NCBI GenBank assembly: GCA_021292105.1
Contig: CM037874.1
Location: 30,520,800 to 30,584,799, forward strand
Length of the DNA stretch: 64,000 nucleotides
From: Anadara kagoshimensis
Taxonomy: Eukaryota > Mollusca > Bivalvia > Arcoida > Arcidae
Reading direction: 5' to 3'
Below the pieces are notes generated by a model. The model worked only from the letters and a program-made list of their open reading frames with translations, searched no databases and was not told the origin of the DNA. Below, piece by piece: positions 46,871 to 51,987 of this stretch (position 1 is its first letter; each line of letters opens with the position of its first letter). Position numbers and translations under genes: made by a program.

Positions 46871-47832
46871 TGATGGTGTTTGGATTTTAAAGTTCTATGT
46901 GATTAATGACTGTCAGCTATATGTAAATTTAATGGGTAAGGTTTGAGCTTTTTATTTTATTCCAAGTTTTTCTTTAAAATACCTAATCATTAATTCTCAT
47001 ATTACATTGTAGGTCTTTTAAGATTATTCAACTTTCAAAATAAAACATCTCAAAGTAGACCTGAACAAGACCAGAATAGAAAAGATGGTGATAATACAAC
47101 CATGGCTGCTGTTACCATGGTGACAAACTCCGACCTTGCAGCACCATCAGATGCTGTTGGTGCATCAGGAGCCAGTGGATCACAGAAGTCAGAGTCCAGT
47201 CCCAGTGGTTCTAGTCCACAGGTAGAGTTTAGTAGCCAGAATACTACCAAGGATTCCAGGTTAGTATTTACAGGTAGATACATGGTGTGACAAAATATAC
47301 AGGTGTTCGTAAAGAAAAGTCAAATTTTATTGATATACTATCTGTCAAATAAGATATTGTTTACATGTATATCTATTTATTTAAAATTAAATTCTTTGTG
47401 AATTTTTCAAAATTTCTAAATTTTTATGAACAGAGAGTACGGTAATCTCTGGGAGTATTGTCATGGGAGCCGCCAACACCAGCTGGTTTAGCTTGTCATC
47501 AGAATGTGATGATGTTGTTTCATAATCTCAGCATGAGCATAAACATCATCAGCACAACATTTACATGTACATTTATATATAACATTTAATTTATATTCTA
47601 AATTTTGACTATTTTTTTACCATGGTGGAGATTAGATATATGATAATGATGAACCCTTGTTTGATTTTTGTAGGTCTGATAGTGGTGATGATTCAGTGGT
47701 TATATGATAATGATGAACCCTTGTTTTATATATCCAGGTCCTATAGTGGTGATGATTCAGTGGTTATATAATAATGACAAACTTTTGTTTTATTTTTCCA
47801 GGTCTGATAGTGGTGATGATTCAGTGGTATGA
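13620..47832 (+). CDS. TRIM37: TRIM37 E3 ubiquitin ligase, 23 coding exons (whole gene)
   Basis: Exons: 13620-13673, 15265-15366, 15966-16006, 16667-16786, 18611-18698, 19283-19405, 21081-21204, 23582-23777, 24432-24564, 25425-25501, 26664-26894, 31569-31632, 33053-33122, 34450-34628, 39302-39402, 40041-40163, 40616-40698, 41316-41570, 42517-42684, 43578-43734, 45579-45658, 47013-47259, then one of three terminal exons (47674-47707, 47738-47771, 47802-47832). The product is 949 (or 948) residues, close to the 964 of the human protein. Domains: RING about 26-65, B-box 2 about 107-139, coiled coil about 145-265, MATH about 290-425, then an acidic/Ser-rich tail. In vertebrates TRIM37 is an E3 ligase acting in centriole duplication control, on peroxisomal PEX5 and on histone H2A. 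MATH next to RING/B-box is unique to TRIM37 among TRIM proteins, so orthology is secure; the functions here are inferred. Confidence 0.95.
13925..14280 (-). repeat. Two antisense tRNA-derived SINE heads (family B)
   Basis: On the - strand both read as tRNA-like heads: an A-box region ('tagctcagtggtagagc' type) followed by B-box-like 'gggtttgatccctgg' (13970-14030) and 'gggttcaattcctgg' (14200-14270). They are decayed copies in tandem, not functional tRNA genes, because the acceptor stem pairing is lost. Confidence 0.6.
14421..14727 (+). repeat. Divergent SINE (family A)
   Basis: The tRNA-like head 'gtagctaagttggttgagtg' is followed by a body with 'cacggaaggcgtggcatg' and the 3' domain 'agctggtgacatctcggtat'. 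This is the 3' domain shared with the copies at 16161, 32111 and 42926. It is the most diverged copy. Confidence 0.55.
15265..15366 (+). CDS. TRIM37: TRIM37 coding exon 2 (RING, first half)
   Basis: Residues 19-52, phase 0 at both ends, donor GTGAGTG. It carries RING cysteines C26, C29, C39, H41, C42, C46, C47 and C50 in RCFICMEK...[15 protein letters not shown]. The CPHCSKLCC spacing departs from a standard C3HC4 RING and is a TRIM37 trait. Confidence 0.95.
15966..16006 (+). CDS. TRIM37: TRIM37 coding exon 3 (RING, end)
   Basis: Residues 53-65 plus two bases of R66: [13 protein letters not shown]. The last zinc pair is C62 and C65. The exon is 41 nt; the donor GTTTGTAA is weak but is the only one in phase. 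Confidence 0.93.
16161..16474 (+). repeat. SINE family A, intron 3, sense
   Basis: tRNA-like head with A box 'tagctcagctgatagaatgc' and B box 'gggtttgaacccc'. The body has 'gacttgaaagtgg', 'aatgaaagtcactgttcttt' and the 3' end 'tattcttgactgggacg'. It is a retroposed non-coding element copied by LINE machinery. Confidence 0.8.
16667..16786 (+). CDS. TRIM37: TRIM37 coding exon 4
   Basis: Completes R66 and encodes 67-105 plus part of V106. [18 protein letters not shown] is almost identical to the vertebrate segment after the RING. It continues into a short acidic linker before the B-box. Donor GTAAGG. Confidence 0.95.
17132..17903 (+). mobile_element. Terminal-inverted-repeat element with internal repeats
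   Basis: It begins GTCCCCTACCGGCGAAAGCC and ends GGTAGGGGAC, with TA next to both ends (17130-17131 and 17904-17905). Inside, blocks of about 160 bp repeat head-to-tail ('ccatgatgagttacagatca' near 17283, 17443 and 17603). It is non-coding and related to the foldback at 519-1036. The left end can fold into a small stem (AGTCCCCT/AGGGGACT). Confidence 0.75.
18035..18274 (-). pseudogene. C-terminal fragment of a LINE reverse transcriptase ORF
   Basis: Reading - gives [20 protein letters not shown] followed by [20 protein letters not shown] and [11 protein letters not shown]. The pattern GRPKxTWRR(T/S)VExE(M/L), then W...DRxxW+SLVxALC, is the conserved tail of ORF2 in non-LTR retrotransposons of several animal clades. 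There is no RT core (YADD) nearby, so this is a 5'-truncated dead copy in intron 4, antisense to TRIM37. Confidence 0.7.
18489..18575 (+). repeat. tRNA-derived SINE head (family B) just upstream of exon 5
   Basis: 'gtggccaggtagctcagtgg' and 'gtagagtg' supply the A box, and 'gggttcggttccc' the B box. A tail 'attttttccctttcct' follows and runs into the pyrimidine tract of the exon 5 acceptor at 18610. It is not a functional tRNA: there is no proper acceptor stem. Confidence 0.7.
18611..18698 (+). CDS. TRIM37: TRIM37 coding exon 5 (B-box 2, first part)
   Basis: Completes V106 and encodes 107-135, with zinc ligands C107, H110, C118, C121, C126 and C129 in the order C-x2-H-x7-C-x2-C-x4-C-x2-[18 protein letters not shown] is nearly identical to vertebrate TRIM37. 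Donor GTAAGT. Confidence 0.96.
19283..19405 (+). CDS. TRIM37: TRIM37 coding exon 6 (B-box end, coiled coil start)
   Basis: Residues 136-176. H136 and H139 complete the B-box (HSGHTFKPL). Heptad-like sequence follows ([20 protein letters not shown]). Phase 0 at both ends; donor GTTAGT. Confidence 0.95.
19660..20586. mobile_element. hAT-like non-autonomous DNA transposon, 927 bp, intron 6
   Basis: The left end is CAGGGGTCACACTGACTTC; the right end read in reverse is CAGGGTTCACACTGCCGTTC. GATATT is directly repeated on both sides (19654-19659 and 20587-20592). CAGGG termini point to the hAT group, although hAT usually makes 8-bp duplications. No transposase frame is present. The end sequence is shared with the element at 43993-44429. 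Confidence 0.65.
20600..20960 (+). repeat. Degenerate pogo/Tigger-like MITE with internal duplication
   Basis: 'cggtaaaccttgttataatg' at the left and 'gcagtgaatcaagggtttac' at the right are decayed versions of the ends of the intact MITE at 39038-39225. 'ccttgataaatttgacatc' recurs as 'ccttgataaatgtgacacc', so the body is duplicated. Frames of about 99 residues here are repeat-derived. Confidence 0.55.
21081..21204 (+). CDS. TRIM37: TRIM37 coding exon 7 (coiled coil)
   Basis: Residues 177-217 plus one base of G218. [20 protein letters not shown] is nearly the same as in vertebrates and is the most conserved part of the coiled coil, which mediates self-association in TRIM proteins. Donor GTAAGA. 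Confidence 0.96.
22178..23471. mobile_element. TA-flanked DNA transposon, intron 7, 1.29 kb
   Basis: It begins CAGTAAAAACTGCCTTAGCG and ends CGCTTAAAACAGGTTTTACTG, flanked by TA at 22176-22177 and 23472-23473. 'gcggccac' blocks recur near both ends. A repeat C copy in reverse (about 23070-23300) lies inside. It is pogo/mariner-like by ends and TA target; no transposase survives. Confidence 0.65.
23070..23300 (-). repeat. Dispersed repeat C, antisense copy
   Basis: Reading - contains 'cagggaagtgagg'-like sequence, 'aacttgtcagttcc', and 'cctggatatatttgacgtct'. These blocks occur in the same order in the copies at 43880, 34690 and 57770. The source element type is unknown. Confidence 0.55.
23582..23777 (+). 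CDS. TRIM37: TRIM37 coding exon 8 (coiled coil to MATH linker)
   Basis: Completes G218 and encodes 219-282 plus part of S283. [19 protein letters not shown] ends the coiled coil; [17 protein letters not shown] is the conserved linker to MATH. Donor GTATAT. Confidence 0.95.
24432..24564 (+). CDS. TRIM37: TRIM37 coding exon 9 (MATH, first part)
   Basis: Completes S283 and encodes 284-327. It includes [20 protein letters not shown], the opening strands of the MATH/TRAF-like beta sandwich. It ends on a complete codon (KVYP) before GTAAGT. Confidence 0.96.
25040..25345 (+). repeat. About 165-bp tandem duplication in intron 9
   Basis: 'agcaaatttgaatgatgctg' near 25062 recurs as 'agcaaatttgaataatgctt' near 25217. 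Both are followed by 'agaattctgacatac' and 'ttccatata'. It is a local duplication with no coding sign. Confidence 0.7.
25425..25501 (+). CDS. TRIM37: TRIM37 coding exon 10 (MATH)
   Basis: Residues 328-352 plus two bases of K353: [20 protein letters not shown] followed by LPETS. It is nearly identical to vertebrate TRIM37. Donor GTAAGT. Confidence 0.96.
26664..26894 (+). CDS. TRIM37: TRIM37 coding exon 11 (MATH, end)
   Basis: Completes K353 and encodes 354-429 plus two bases of W430. The core [20 protein letters not shown] is invariant with vertebrates; [15 protein letters not shown] closes the fold. The open frame runs upstream to 26500, but that part is intronic, since exon 10 joins at 26664. 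Donor GTAAGC. Confidence 0.96.
27130..27440 (+). repeat. Dispersed repeat with a terminal stem-loop
   Basis: It starts with the palindrome AGTCGAG...CTCGACT (27131-27170). 'tttggtatgcgagtctacca' follows, which resembles the body of the 17132 element ('tttggtatgtgagtctacca'). The block around 30820-31010 ('agtggagttatgccccttt') may be another part of the same family. Confidence 0.55.
28985..29547 (+). repeat. Three-plus tandem units of about 180 bp
   Basis: 'gtgaactcaactcctcttac' occurs at 28985, 29167, 29346 and 29525. The two complete inner units are nearly identical, so the duplication is recent. Confidence 0.9.
29975..30830. repeat. GAT-rich minisatellite region
   Basis: Long runs of GATGATGAT are punctuated by recurring 'gacattcagttctgctgctg' and 'gtgacatgaggagatatgat'. 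Both strands give open frames of His/Ser/Ile or Asp/Met repeats. These are products of composition, not genes. Confidence 0.9.
31569..31632 (+). CDS. TRIM37: TRIM37 coding exon 12
   Basis: Completes W430 and encodes 431-451: [20 protein letters not shown] then H. It matches the YI-QLE...I-QINNLKE helix that follows MATH in vertebrates. Ends on a complete codon; donor GTAAGT. Confidence 0.93.
32111..32446 (+). repeat. SINE family A, intron 12, sense
   Basis: Head with 'tctctgttggtagagtgctt' and B box 'gggtttgaacccc'. The body contains 'gtcacggttctttcggatgg' and the end is 'ggaatgttaaacaccattac'. It is one of the best preserved copies. Confidence 0.85.
32598..32805. mobile_element. CTGTAAAC-type MITE, 208 bp, intron 12
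   Basis: It begins CTGTAAACGCATTTATTTTC and ends AAATATGTTTACAG, flanked by TA (32596-32597 and 32806-32807). The interior has palindromic 'ttttcgc/gcgaaaa' blocks. Sister copies are at 52371 and 55795. Confidence 0.85.
33053..33122 (+). CDS. TRIM37: TRIM37 coding exon 13
   Basis: Residues 452-474 plus one base of E475: [20 protein letters not shown] then SDL. It is the start of the low-complexity tail and is weakly conserved except for the helix RLMLMELS. Donor GTAAAT. Confidence 0.88.
33188..33412 (+). repeat. 5'-truncated SINE family A, intron 13, sense
   Basis: The tRNA-like head is missing. It starts within 'aatacttaaaagtgggtaat' and keeps 'ggcttggcacgctaaagaac' and the 3' end 'gggatgttaaacaccattac'. 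Confidence 0.8.
33875..34190 (+). repeat. SINE family A, intron 13, sense
   Basis: Head 'gtggtagctgatttggtaga' with B-box-like 'aggttcgatctctgg'. The body 'gtcacggttcttttggatgg' and the end 'atattcttgacttggagttt' are present. Confidence 0.75.
34241..34414. mobile_element. CAGTCCAACCTG MITE, 174 bp, intron 13
   Basis: It begins CAGTCCAACCTGCCTTAAAG and ends AGACAGGTTTGACTG, with TA at both sides (34239-34240 and 34415-34416). It ends 35 bp before exon 14. Near-identical sister at 50640-50818. Confidence 0.85.
34450..34628 (+). CDS. TRIM37: TRIM37 coding exon 14
   Basis: Completes E475 and encodes 476-534. It is Pro- and His-rich at first, then acidic ([20 protein letters not shown]). It lies where vertebrate TRIM37 has its acidic EDEE stretch. 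Phase 0 donor GTAAGT. Little identity to vertebrates, but phase and acceptor fit. Confidence 0.88.
34690..34850 (+). repeat. Dispersed repeat C, sense copy
   Basis: 'ctaaacaggaggtgcttacc' and 'ggcctcacttccctggtgga' are followed by 'tgctttgggattgtgatttc'. This copy preserves the uninterrupted target site of the insertion seen at 43993. Confidence 0.6.
36049..37388 (-). repeat. Antisense copy of the AGGTGAGC-type repeat, nested and interrupted
   Basis: The right end 'ggtgagcgttaaggtccttg' is the complement of the left terminus seen at 53871. The left part, 'aaactaccaggccaaatttg', is the complement of its 3' segment. The middle (about 36400-37040) does not match and is probably another insertion. 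Confidence 0.55.
37490..37803 (+). repeat. SINE family A inside the hAT-like element
   Basis: Head 'tagttcagttggtaatgcgc' and 'gtgggttcggaatccgg', then 'aatgaaagtcgccggttcct' and the 3' domain 'gctggcgacgtctccatata'. It diverges from the other copies. Confidence 0.75.
39038..39225. mobile_element. Pogo/Tigger-like MITE, 188 bp, intron 14
   Basis: CAGTAAAACCTCGTTATAAT at the left and AATCGAGGTTTTACTG at the right, with TA on both sides (39036-39037 and 39226-39227). CAGT ends with a TA target fit the pogo/Tigger group. Non-coding. Confidence 0.85.
39302..39402 (+). CDS. TRIM37: TRIM37 coding exon 15
   Basis: Residues 535-567 plus two bases of M568. [10 protein letters not shown] corresponds to vertebrate LSDGDLD, and ENDIDEETM is identical to vertebrate TRIM37. 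It anchors the otherwise variable tail. Donor GTAAGT. Confidence 0.95.
39735..39962 (+). repeat. Decayed half of the 1405-1888 hairpin family
   Basis: 'catatgatgtaaaacgtcac', 'caaggacatcagttctggtg' and 'gcacaagtaagtgaacaata' match the order at 1630-1810. Only the right half is kept, in intron 15. Confidence 0.7.
40041..40163 (+). CDS. TRIM37: TRIM37 coding exon 16
   Basis: Completes M568 and encodes 569-608 plus two bases of R609. [20 protein letters not shown] resembles vertebrate SGENDVEYNNMELEEGE in position and acidity. It ends Ser/Thr-rich. Donor GTAGGT. Confidence 0.9.
40616..40698 (+). CDS. TRIM37: TRIM37 coding exon 17
   Basis: Completes R609 and encodes 610-636 plus one base of D637: [20 protein letters not shown] then RWTASLG. 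A short amphipathic helix is likely (ALLMQFLQ). It lies where vertebrates have a Leu-rich ILIHLLDL segment, so it may be a conserved short interaction motif. Donor GTAAGA. Confidence 0.88.
41083..41200. repeat. Short foldback MITE, intron 17
   Basis: 'ggacctaataaagcataatt' at the left is roughly inverted at the right ('cattatgctttgtacaactg', then ggccc). 'taattagc' and 'gctaatta' are also inverted. It is immediately followed by a SINE family A 3' fragment (about 41227-41285). Confidence 0.55.
41227..41285 (+). repeat. SINE family A 3'-end fragment, sense
   Basis: 'agctggtgatgcctcaatat' and 'agtcttgactttgatgttaa' correspond to the 3' domain of the family. The rest is missing. Confidence 0.6.
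41316..41570 (+). CDS. TRIM37: TRIM37 coding exon 18
   Basis: Completes D637 and encodes 638-721 plus one base of D722. A basic patch ([15 protein letters not shown]) could act as a nuclear localisation signal. A helix-prone region follows ([20 protein letters not shown]). Longest tail exon; donor GTAAAG. Confidence 0.92.
41609..41965 (+). repeat. About 200-bp tandem duplication, intron 18
   Basis: 'tttcttgtatgattttccat' occurs near 41762 and again near 41922. Both are preceded by 'tttttattt(a/c)atgcaaca' and 'accagat'. The local duplication is diverged. Confidence 0.65.
42517..42684 (+). CDS. TRIM37: TRIM37 coding exon 19
   Basis: Completes D722 and encodes 723-777 plus one base of G778. 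It is Ser-rich with [25 protein letters not shown] is a candidate basophilic kinase site. Donor GTACAG. Confidence 0.9.
42726..42865. mobile_element. CAGTAAAACCTG MITE, 140 bp, intron 19
   Basis: It begins CAGTAAAACCTGTTTTAAGA and ends CGCTTAAACAATTTTTAGTG, with TA on both sides (42724-42725 and 42866-42867). Its ends resemble those of the 22178-23471 element, which could be its longer parent. Confidence 0.75.
42926..43254 (+). repeat. SINE family A, intron 19, sense
   Basis: Head 'gtactcagttgggagagcgc' and B box 'gggttcaaacccc', with 'gtagtgactgttctttcgcc' and the 3' end 'cttgactgggaagttaaaca'. It is well preserved. Confidence 0.85.
43578..43734 (+). CDS. TRIM37: TRIM37 coding exon 20
   Basis: Completes G778 and encodes 779-829 plus two bases of S830. 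It is strongly acidic ([20 protein letters not shown]). No vertebrate counterpart is obvious, but phase and acceptor fit. Donor GTAATT. Confidence 0.9.
43880..44570 (+). repeat. Dispersed repeat C, split by an insertion
   Basis: 'attgccctggatatatttga' and 'tagctaaacaggaggt' are cut at 43992 by the element 43993-44429. The repeat then resumes with 'ggtgcttacccttctggagc' and 'ggcctcacttccctgctgaa'. The intact site is seen at 34690-34850. Confidence 0.7.
43993..44429. mobile_element. hAT-like MITE, 437 bp, nested in repeat C
   Basis: CAGGGTTCACAC at the left and GTATGAACCCTG at the right. GAGGT is directly repeated on both sides (43988-43992 and 44430-44434). 'gaaaagtcatggaatt' recurs four times inside. 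The ends match those of the 927-bp element in intron 6. Confidence 0.75.
45579..45658 (+). CDS. TRIM37: TRIM37 coding exon 21
   Basis: Completes S830 and encodes 831-856 plus one base of S857: [20 protein letters not shown] then GGTKDM. It is polar and disordered in character. Donor GTAAGT. Confidence 0.88.
45833..46037. mobile_element. CAGTAAAGGCCTGT MITE, 205 bp, intron 21
   Basis: It begins CAGTAAAGGCCTGTCAAAAG and ends AACAGGTCTGCACTG, with TA flanks (45831-45832 and 46038-46039). 'gtttaaca' and 'tgttaaac' are inverted near the ends. A shorter relative lies at 60508-60652. Confidence 0.8.
46591..46743. repeat. Near-perfect 153-bp hairpin, intron 21
   Basis: TAAGGAATAACTGTGATATT at the left is matched exactly by its complement at the right, through 'cgatttgcacac' and 'gtgtgcaaatcg'. 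The centre is a second palindrome, ATAATGCGC-TAC-GCGCATTAT. The single strand would fold into an almost unbroken stem. It is probably a MITE, but no target duplication was identified. Confidence 0.85.
46822..46868. repeat. (TA)n microsatellite
   Basis: A run of TA dinucleotides with a single interruption (ataataata). Confidence 0.95.
47013..47259 (+). CDS. TRIM37: TRIM37 coding exon 22
   Basis: Completes S857 and encodes 858-938 plus two bases of R939. It opens with [14 protein letters not shown] and ends in Ser/Gly-rich sequence ([20 protein letters not shown]). Donor GTTAGT. If it is not spliced, the frame reads on and stops at about 47290, giving an alternative short end (LVFTGRYMV). Confidence 0.92.
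47674..47707 (+). CDS. TRIM37: TRIM37 terminal exon, copy 1
   Basis: Acceptor TTTTTGTAG, then completion of R939 and [10 protein letters not shown] before TGA (47705-47707). It predicts a 949-residue protein ending -SVVI. Confidence 0.75.
47738..47771 (+). CDS. TRIM37: TRIM37 terminal exon, copy 2
   Basis: Acceptor TATATATCCAG, then [10 protein letters not shown] before TAA (47769-47771). One residue differs from copy 1 (D to Y). The purine-interrupted tract makes it the weakest acceptor. Confidence 0.6.
47802..47832 (+). CDS. TRIM37: TRIM37 terminal exon, copy 3
   Basis: Acceptor TTATTTTTCCAG, then SDSGDDSVV before TGA (47830-47832). It predicts 948 residues ending -DSVV, which fits a class I PDZ ligand (S/T-x-V). 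It has a good pyrimidine tract and is followed by unique 3' sequence. Confidence 0.75.
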
Positions 47833-50172
47833 ACATTTTCATATGGTGCTGCTTTGTGTTTTTGAGTTGCCATGCTGTTAAGTAGTAAAACAGAAATATG
47901 TACAAACATTTGAGTGCTGATGGAACAAAATCTTCACTCATTTGATCAACAGCAAATAAGTGTTTTACAGGATGTGTAAGTCTTGTCTTGAGACCGACCT
48001 GAATATCTGTTTGACTTCCCTCGTACAATATCCGACTCCCTTGTGTAATATATGATTTTCTGGTACTGTTTCAATCGGGGAAATTTTTTACAATACATCT
48101 GTATCAATCATACTGCTTACAGAACATTAAATTTCAATAGTGCTTTTTTTGTTATTCCTTGCAAATGTATATAACATTGTTATCAACATTTATAATAATT
48201 ATTAGCCAGGTGAATAGATAGGCAAACAACATTGACCTGTCTGCTTAACCTTAGATTTAAATAAGTATTATCGAATACTTCATTTATGTAAAGAGAACAC
48301 AGGTGTTTTTTGTCTACATTATTGTATATATACATGGTTTATGCATTAACTGTGAATCCTAACACTACCCATGTATTGGGTGGATCATCATATATGAATA
48401 TTCCTAAAGAAAGGTCAAGCGGACAGGTCAATGTTGTTTCCCTATGCCAGAAACATTTGGTTCCCAAGGTGATAACCATTTCAAATGAAGCATCCCCATG
48501 TCATGATGTGTAGTCCAGTTGATAATCTAAGGTAGAAGACAGCAACATATGATCTCTAAAGTCGGCCTATTGTGGTCGGGTAAGGCATCAGGTACCAGGT
48601 CTTGAGAGGAGAGTTACAGATCCTGTTTATTAAGTGATTTCTATGCCAGTGTAAGATTATAGACATGTAGGTGAAGCAAAAACTGTGATAGATAGATAGA
48701 AACAAATAATGAACATTTATAGTGCTTTAAATTACATTTTACATACCTATACCATTGTATACATGTGACATTGTTAATACAACATATTACAGAATTGTTT
48801 ATTGTGGTATCAGCAATGTGGTGATAAATGTTTTACATGTAGTTTTGTGTGAATTAGAAAAATTTTAGATTCTAGAGATGTGTCAAAATTAAGTGTTTTA
48901 GTTCTTCAGTTGTATCCACTTACTGTAAACCAACTTTTATTGGCATGCAATTAACTTTCACGTGTTTAGTGAGGACAAAATAATAGCAAAAAACTTGATT
49001 CCCAAAACGGTTATATTTATACCAAATATTCAGCTAAGGTTCTTATCTTGAAAATTAATAGTCATGAATTCATTTTGATAAGAGGATCACGAATAAAAGT
49101 TGGTTTACAGTATAATGGGGAATCTCAAAACAATGTTAATCTGGCTCTGAAGAGAGTTTATCATCAGCATAACATGATCAGTACTCAATAACATACATGT
49201 ATGTGTAACGTGTTGTTGAGTTTATGTTAGCAATTCCCAGAATCATGGGAACAGGGAAATGTCAAGTTATTCAATTCCATATCCAATGGGAATAATTAAT
49301 CTTCACAACATTATGGGGTAGCATTTGAAAATTTCAAGTCAATGATTCCATGTTAAATTGGAATAATACATCTTCACAAACATTATGGGATAGCATTTGA
49401 AATGTCAAGTTATACGATTCCATATCCAATGAAAATAATATATCTTCATAAACATTATGGAGTAGCATTTGGTACACTGGTGATTGTACAGAAAACAGTA
49501 AAAAATTTTATAGTAAGCTGCTCAAGAGAAGCTTTGATAATGTTGATTTGAGAAAGGGGACAATATAACAGACCAACCATTGTTTGAATCAGAAAATTGT
49601 AAATTCCATCTTATTTCAGTACACAAGGATTTTACGGGCCAGCATATGTATATTTATGTATGTGTATACATAGAACCAAATGTATTCATTGACATATTAT
49701 CAGACTATACATGAAAATCTTATCATAGCAATCATACATGAGGTTTTCATAGTCTTGTCTTTTTATGAACATCAGAACATATAAATAAATGCAACCTTTG
49801 ATTCCATCTGACTTCTACCTACACATCCAAACAACATATCCAAATGCAACTTCTACTACATTGATTTAGAGGATTTAAAATGAGAGTACATGAAGTTTGA
49901 TTGTAAAACTGTTTTGTGTATGACAGAAAAATTTGTAAATCATTTTTTGTTTAATTTTTAAGGGATTACTTAATTTTTGAAAGAAGGTCTTGGGGTTGGG
50001 TGGGGGTGTAGATGGGAGGATTTAGAATAATAGATGATAAAAGGGGCATTAGAAATGCACAGTGATTAACTGTAAATGACTGGGAGTTTTTTAAGAGGAT
50101 GGAGGGCATATTTAAAATATTTAGATACCTGTATGTAGAGAAAATCTGATTTTATTATGAGAGAGAGAGAGA
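47833..50172 (+). other. TRIM37 3' flank, probably including the 3' UTR
   Basis: AT-rich with no coding exon recognised. It holds one MITE (48923-49110) and tandem repeats of about 80 bp at 49254-49475 ('acattatggggtagcatttg' and variants, three times). Several AATAAA-like hexamers are present, so the poly(A) site cannot be fixed. Confidence 0.4.
48923..49110. mobile_element. CTGTAAACCAACTTTTATT MITE, 188 bp
   Basis: It begins CTGTAAACCAACTTTTATTG and ends ATAAAAGTTGGTTTACAG, with TA on both sides (48921-48922 and 49111-49112). Related in its first eight bases to the 32598 family. Confidence 0.85.
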
Positions 50173-50312
50173 GATCTGAGAGGGGTTGAATTAGGCAGAG
50201 AAAATGAGAGAATGTGAGAATATATGTAATAAAATATAAAATATGTAAGAAGAAATGAAGTTAATTATGTAAAGTATATGTGTTTTGTGTAAATATGTTT
50301 GATTGGGAGTGC

Positions 50313-50349
<37 letters not shown>

Positions 50350-50493
50350 TCGAGATCTGAGAGGGGTTGAATTAGGCAGAGAAAATGAGAGAATGTGAGA
50401 ATATATGTAATAAAATATGAAATATGTAAGAAGAAATGAAGTGAATTATGTAAAGTATATGTGTTTTGTGTAAATATGTTTGATTGGGAGTGC
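50173..50493 (+). repeat. 141-bp direct duplication separated by (GA)n
   Basis: 50173-50313 and 50353-50493 are nearly identical ('gatctgagaggggttgaatt' to 'gattgggagtgca'). A GA run lies between them and another just before (50159-50174). The 76-residue - strand frame here is composition only. Confidence 0.9.
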
Positions 50494-50639
50494 AATAGAA
50501 TTTTAATAAATTAGTATTATACATGTATTGGCATTGCTTACCTAATCAGAAAAGTGTCCATGCTTCTGTAATCTTGAGCAGTTCTGCATTACGGGTAAAA
50601 TAAGAAAATCCAAAGTCAGACATTGAATATGGATATATA

Positions 50640-50818
50640 CAGTCCAACCTGCCTTAAAGGCCACCTCTATATAAAGGTCACCTTCTTATAACGGCCAGAG
50701 GAATTGTATCCCAATTGTTCTTAATTCGTATTATTTGAACCTGTATATAAAGGTCACCTGTTCATAAAGACCACATATATTGGTTCCCTTGGGTGACCTT
50801 TATAGACAGGTTTGACTG
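50640..50818. mobile_element. CAGTCCAACCTG MITE, 179 bp
   Basis: Same ends and interior as 34241-34414, TA on both sides (50638-50639 and 50819-50820). High similarity between the two copies suggests recent activity. Confidence 0.85.
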
Positions 50819-50820
50819 TA

Positions 50821-51221
50821 TACATGCTTGTTCAATCTTTTCTAGTGTTAAGTGTCCACTGTCATGGCTGTAGATGACCCACCCTTTCATACTCTACAAA
50901 GGTGTCTTTGCCATGATCCAAGATACAGGGACCTTATTACTCTAGTAACAAGCTTTTTTACTGATGCAGTATGGGTAGACTTTGAAAATCTGCTGTTCAA
51001 ACCCACAACTCTTGACCGAAGCCAGTGACATACCACTTAGCCAGCCAAATCTGCCCATGTTCACACATGGGTTCTATATTCAACTTTATCATGCATGTAT
51101 TTCCACGTTATTAGTGCTATAGTTAAAGTTTACCACAAACCTGTAGTTTAACCAGTCAACACTTCTATTGATATCCATATACATAGTGTAAATTCAGTGA
51201 GAGTTGAACAAATCTGTTGTA

Positions 51222-51258
<37 letters not shown>

Positions 51259-51987
51259 ACCTTCTACCAGTACTACCTGTATATTTGTATTTCATTAGCT
51301 GGGAGAACTGAAATTAAATACATATATTAGCAACTAAAATCACCTGCCCATATCCCAGAGTTGCAAGTTTTAGTGCAAGAAATTAATAAATTTTTGTATT
51401 TAATTCTTTTAATTTCAAATTATACATATACTGGGTTTAGACAAAATTTTTAACACATAATTTCAGCCCAATACTAGGTTTAGAAAAAAAAAATTAACAC
51501 ATGTAGTTTTTACCCAAAACATCTCTCAAAAAATTATTTCAATGTTTTGTTCTAGACTACAAGACATTTTATAATCTCAATTTGTTTTGTTTTATTGTTT
51601 GTTCTGTGGTCTTTGTGGTCAATTCAGCAAATACTAGATTTGTTTCATAAACACTACCTTATTAACAAACAGTTTGTATTTTGTAATTTCTAATTCATTA
51701 TATATATCATTACACACAAATGGTGTTTCTGTGAATACAACAGACTCATTTTATAACTGTCTTTAATTTCACTATCATTTCTTGATTAGCATTCTCAGTG
51801 GCCGAGTTGTCTTAAGCTCCTGCATCTGCATTTTAGTTTTATTATGAAGTTTATTTGGAAGTGCCATAAAAGATCTATAATTTTTTCAAATTTAAGTTAC
51901 AAAATATTAAAGTTTAGTAATGATTGTGCAAGGGGCCAAGCCACTGGTTTTCAAGATAGTTGAATATATTACACAAGTTTTGTAATA
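50821..51987. other. Intergenic, no gene recognised
   Basis: AT-rich sequence with a (CA)n microsatellite at about 51226-51257. Nothing else was recognised on either strand. Confidence 0.5.

Larger units (their letters stand above)
47638..47829 (+). repeat. Three tandem 64-bp copies of the TRIM37 terminal exon
   Basis: Units 47638-47701, 47702-47765 and 47766-47829 each contain a pyrimidine tract, an AG acceptor and the coding block 'gatagtggtgatgattcagt' or a near match. They differ at several positions, mostly in the tract. 64 is not a multiple of 3, so the copies cannot be read through as one exon. Confidence 0.95.

Noticed and set aside
47102-47290. Separate small + strand gene starting ATGGCTGCT
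   Set aside because: It is an internal Met of TRIM37 exon 22, in frame with upstream exons and ending at the donor 47259.
50265-50495. 76-residue - frame with repeated LSLSLS
   Set aside because: It is a translation of a (GA)n run between two copies of a 141-bp duplication.
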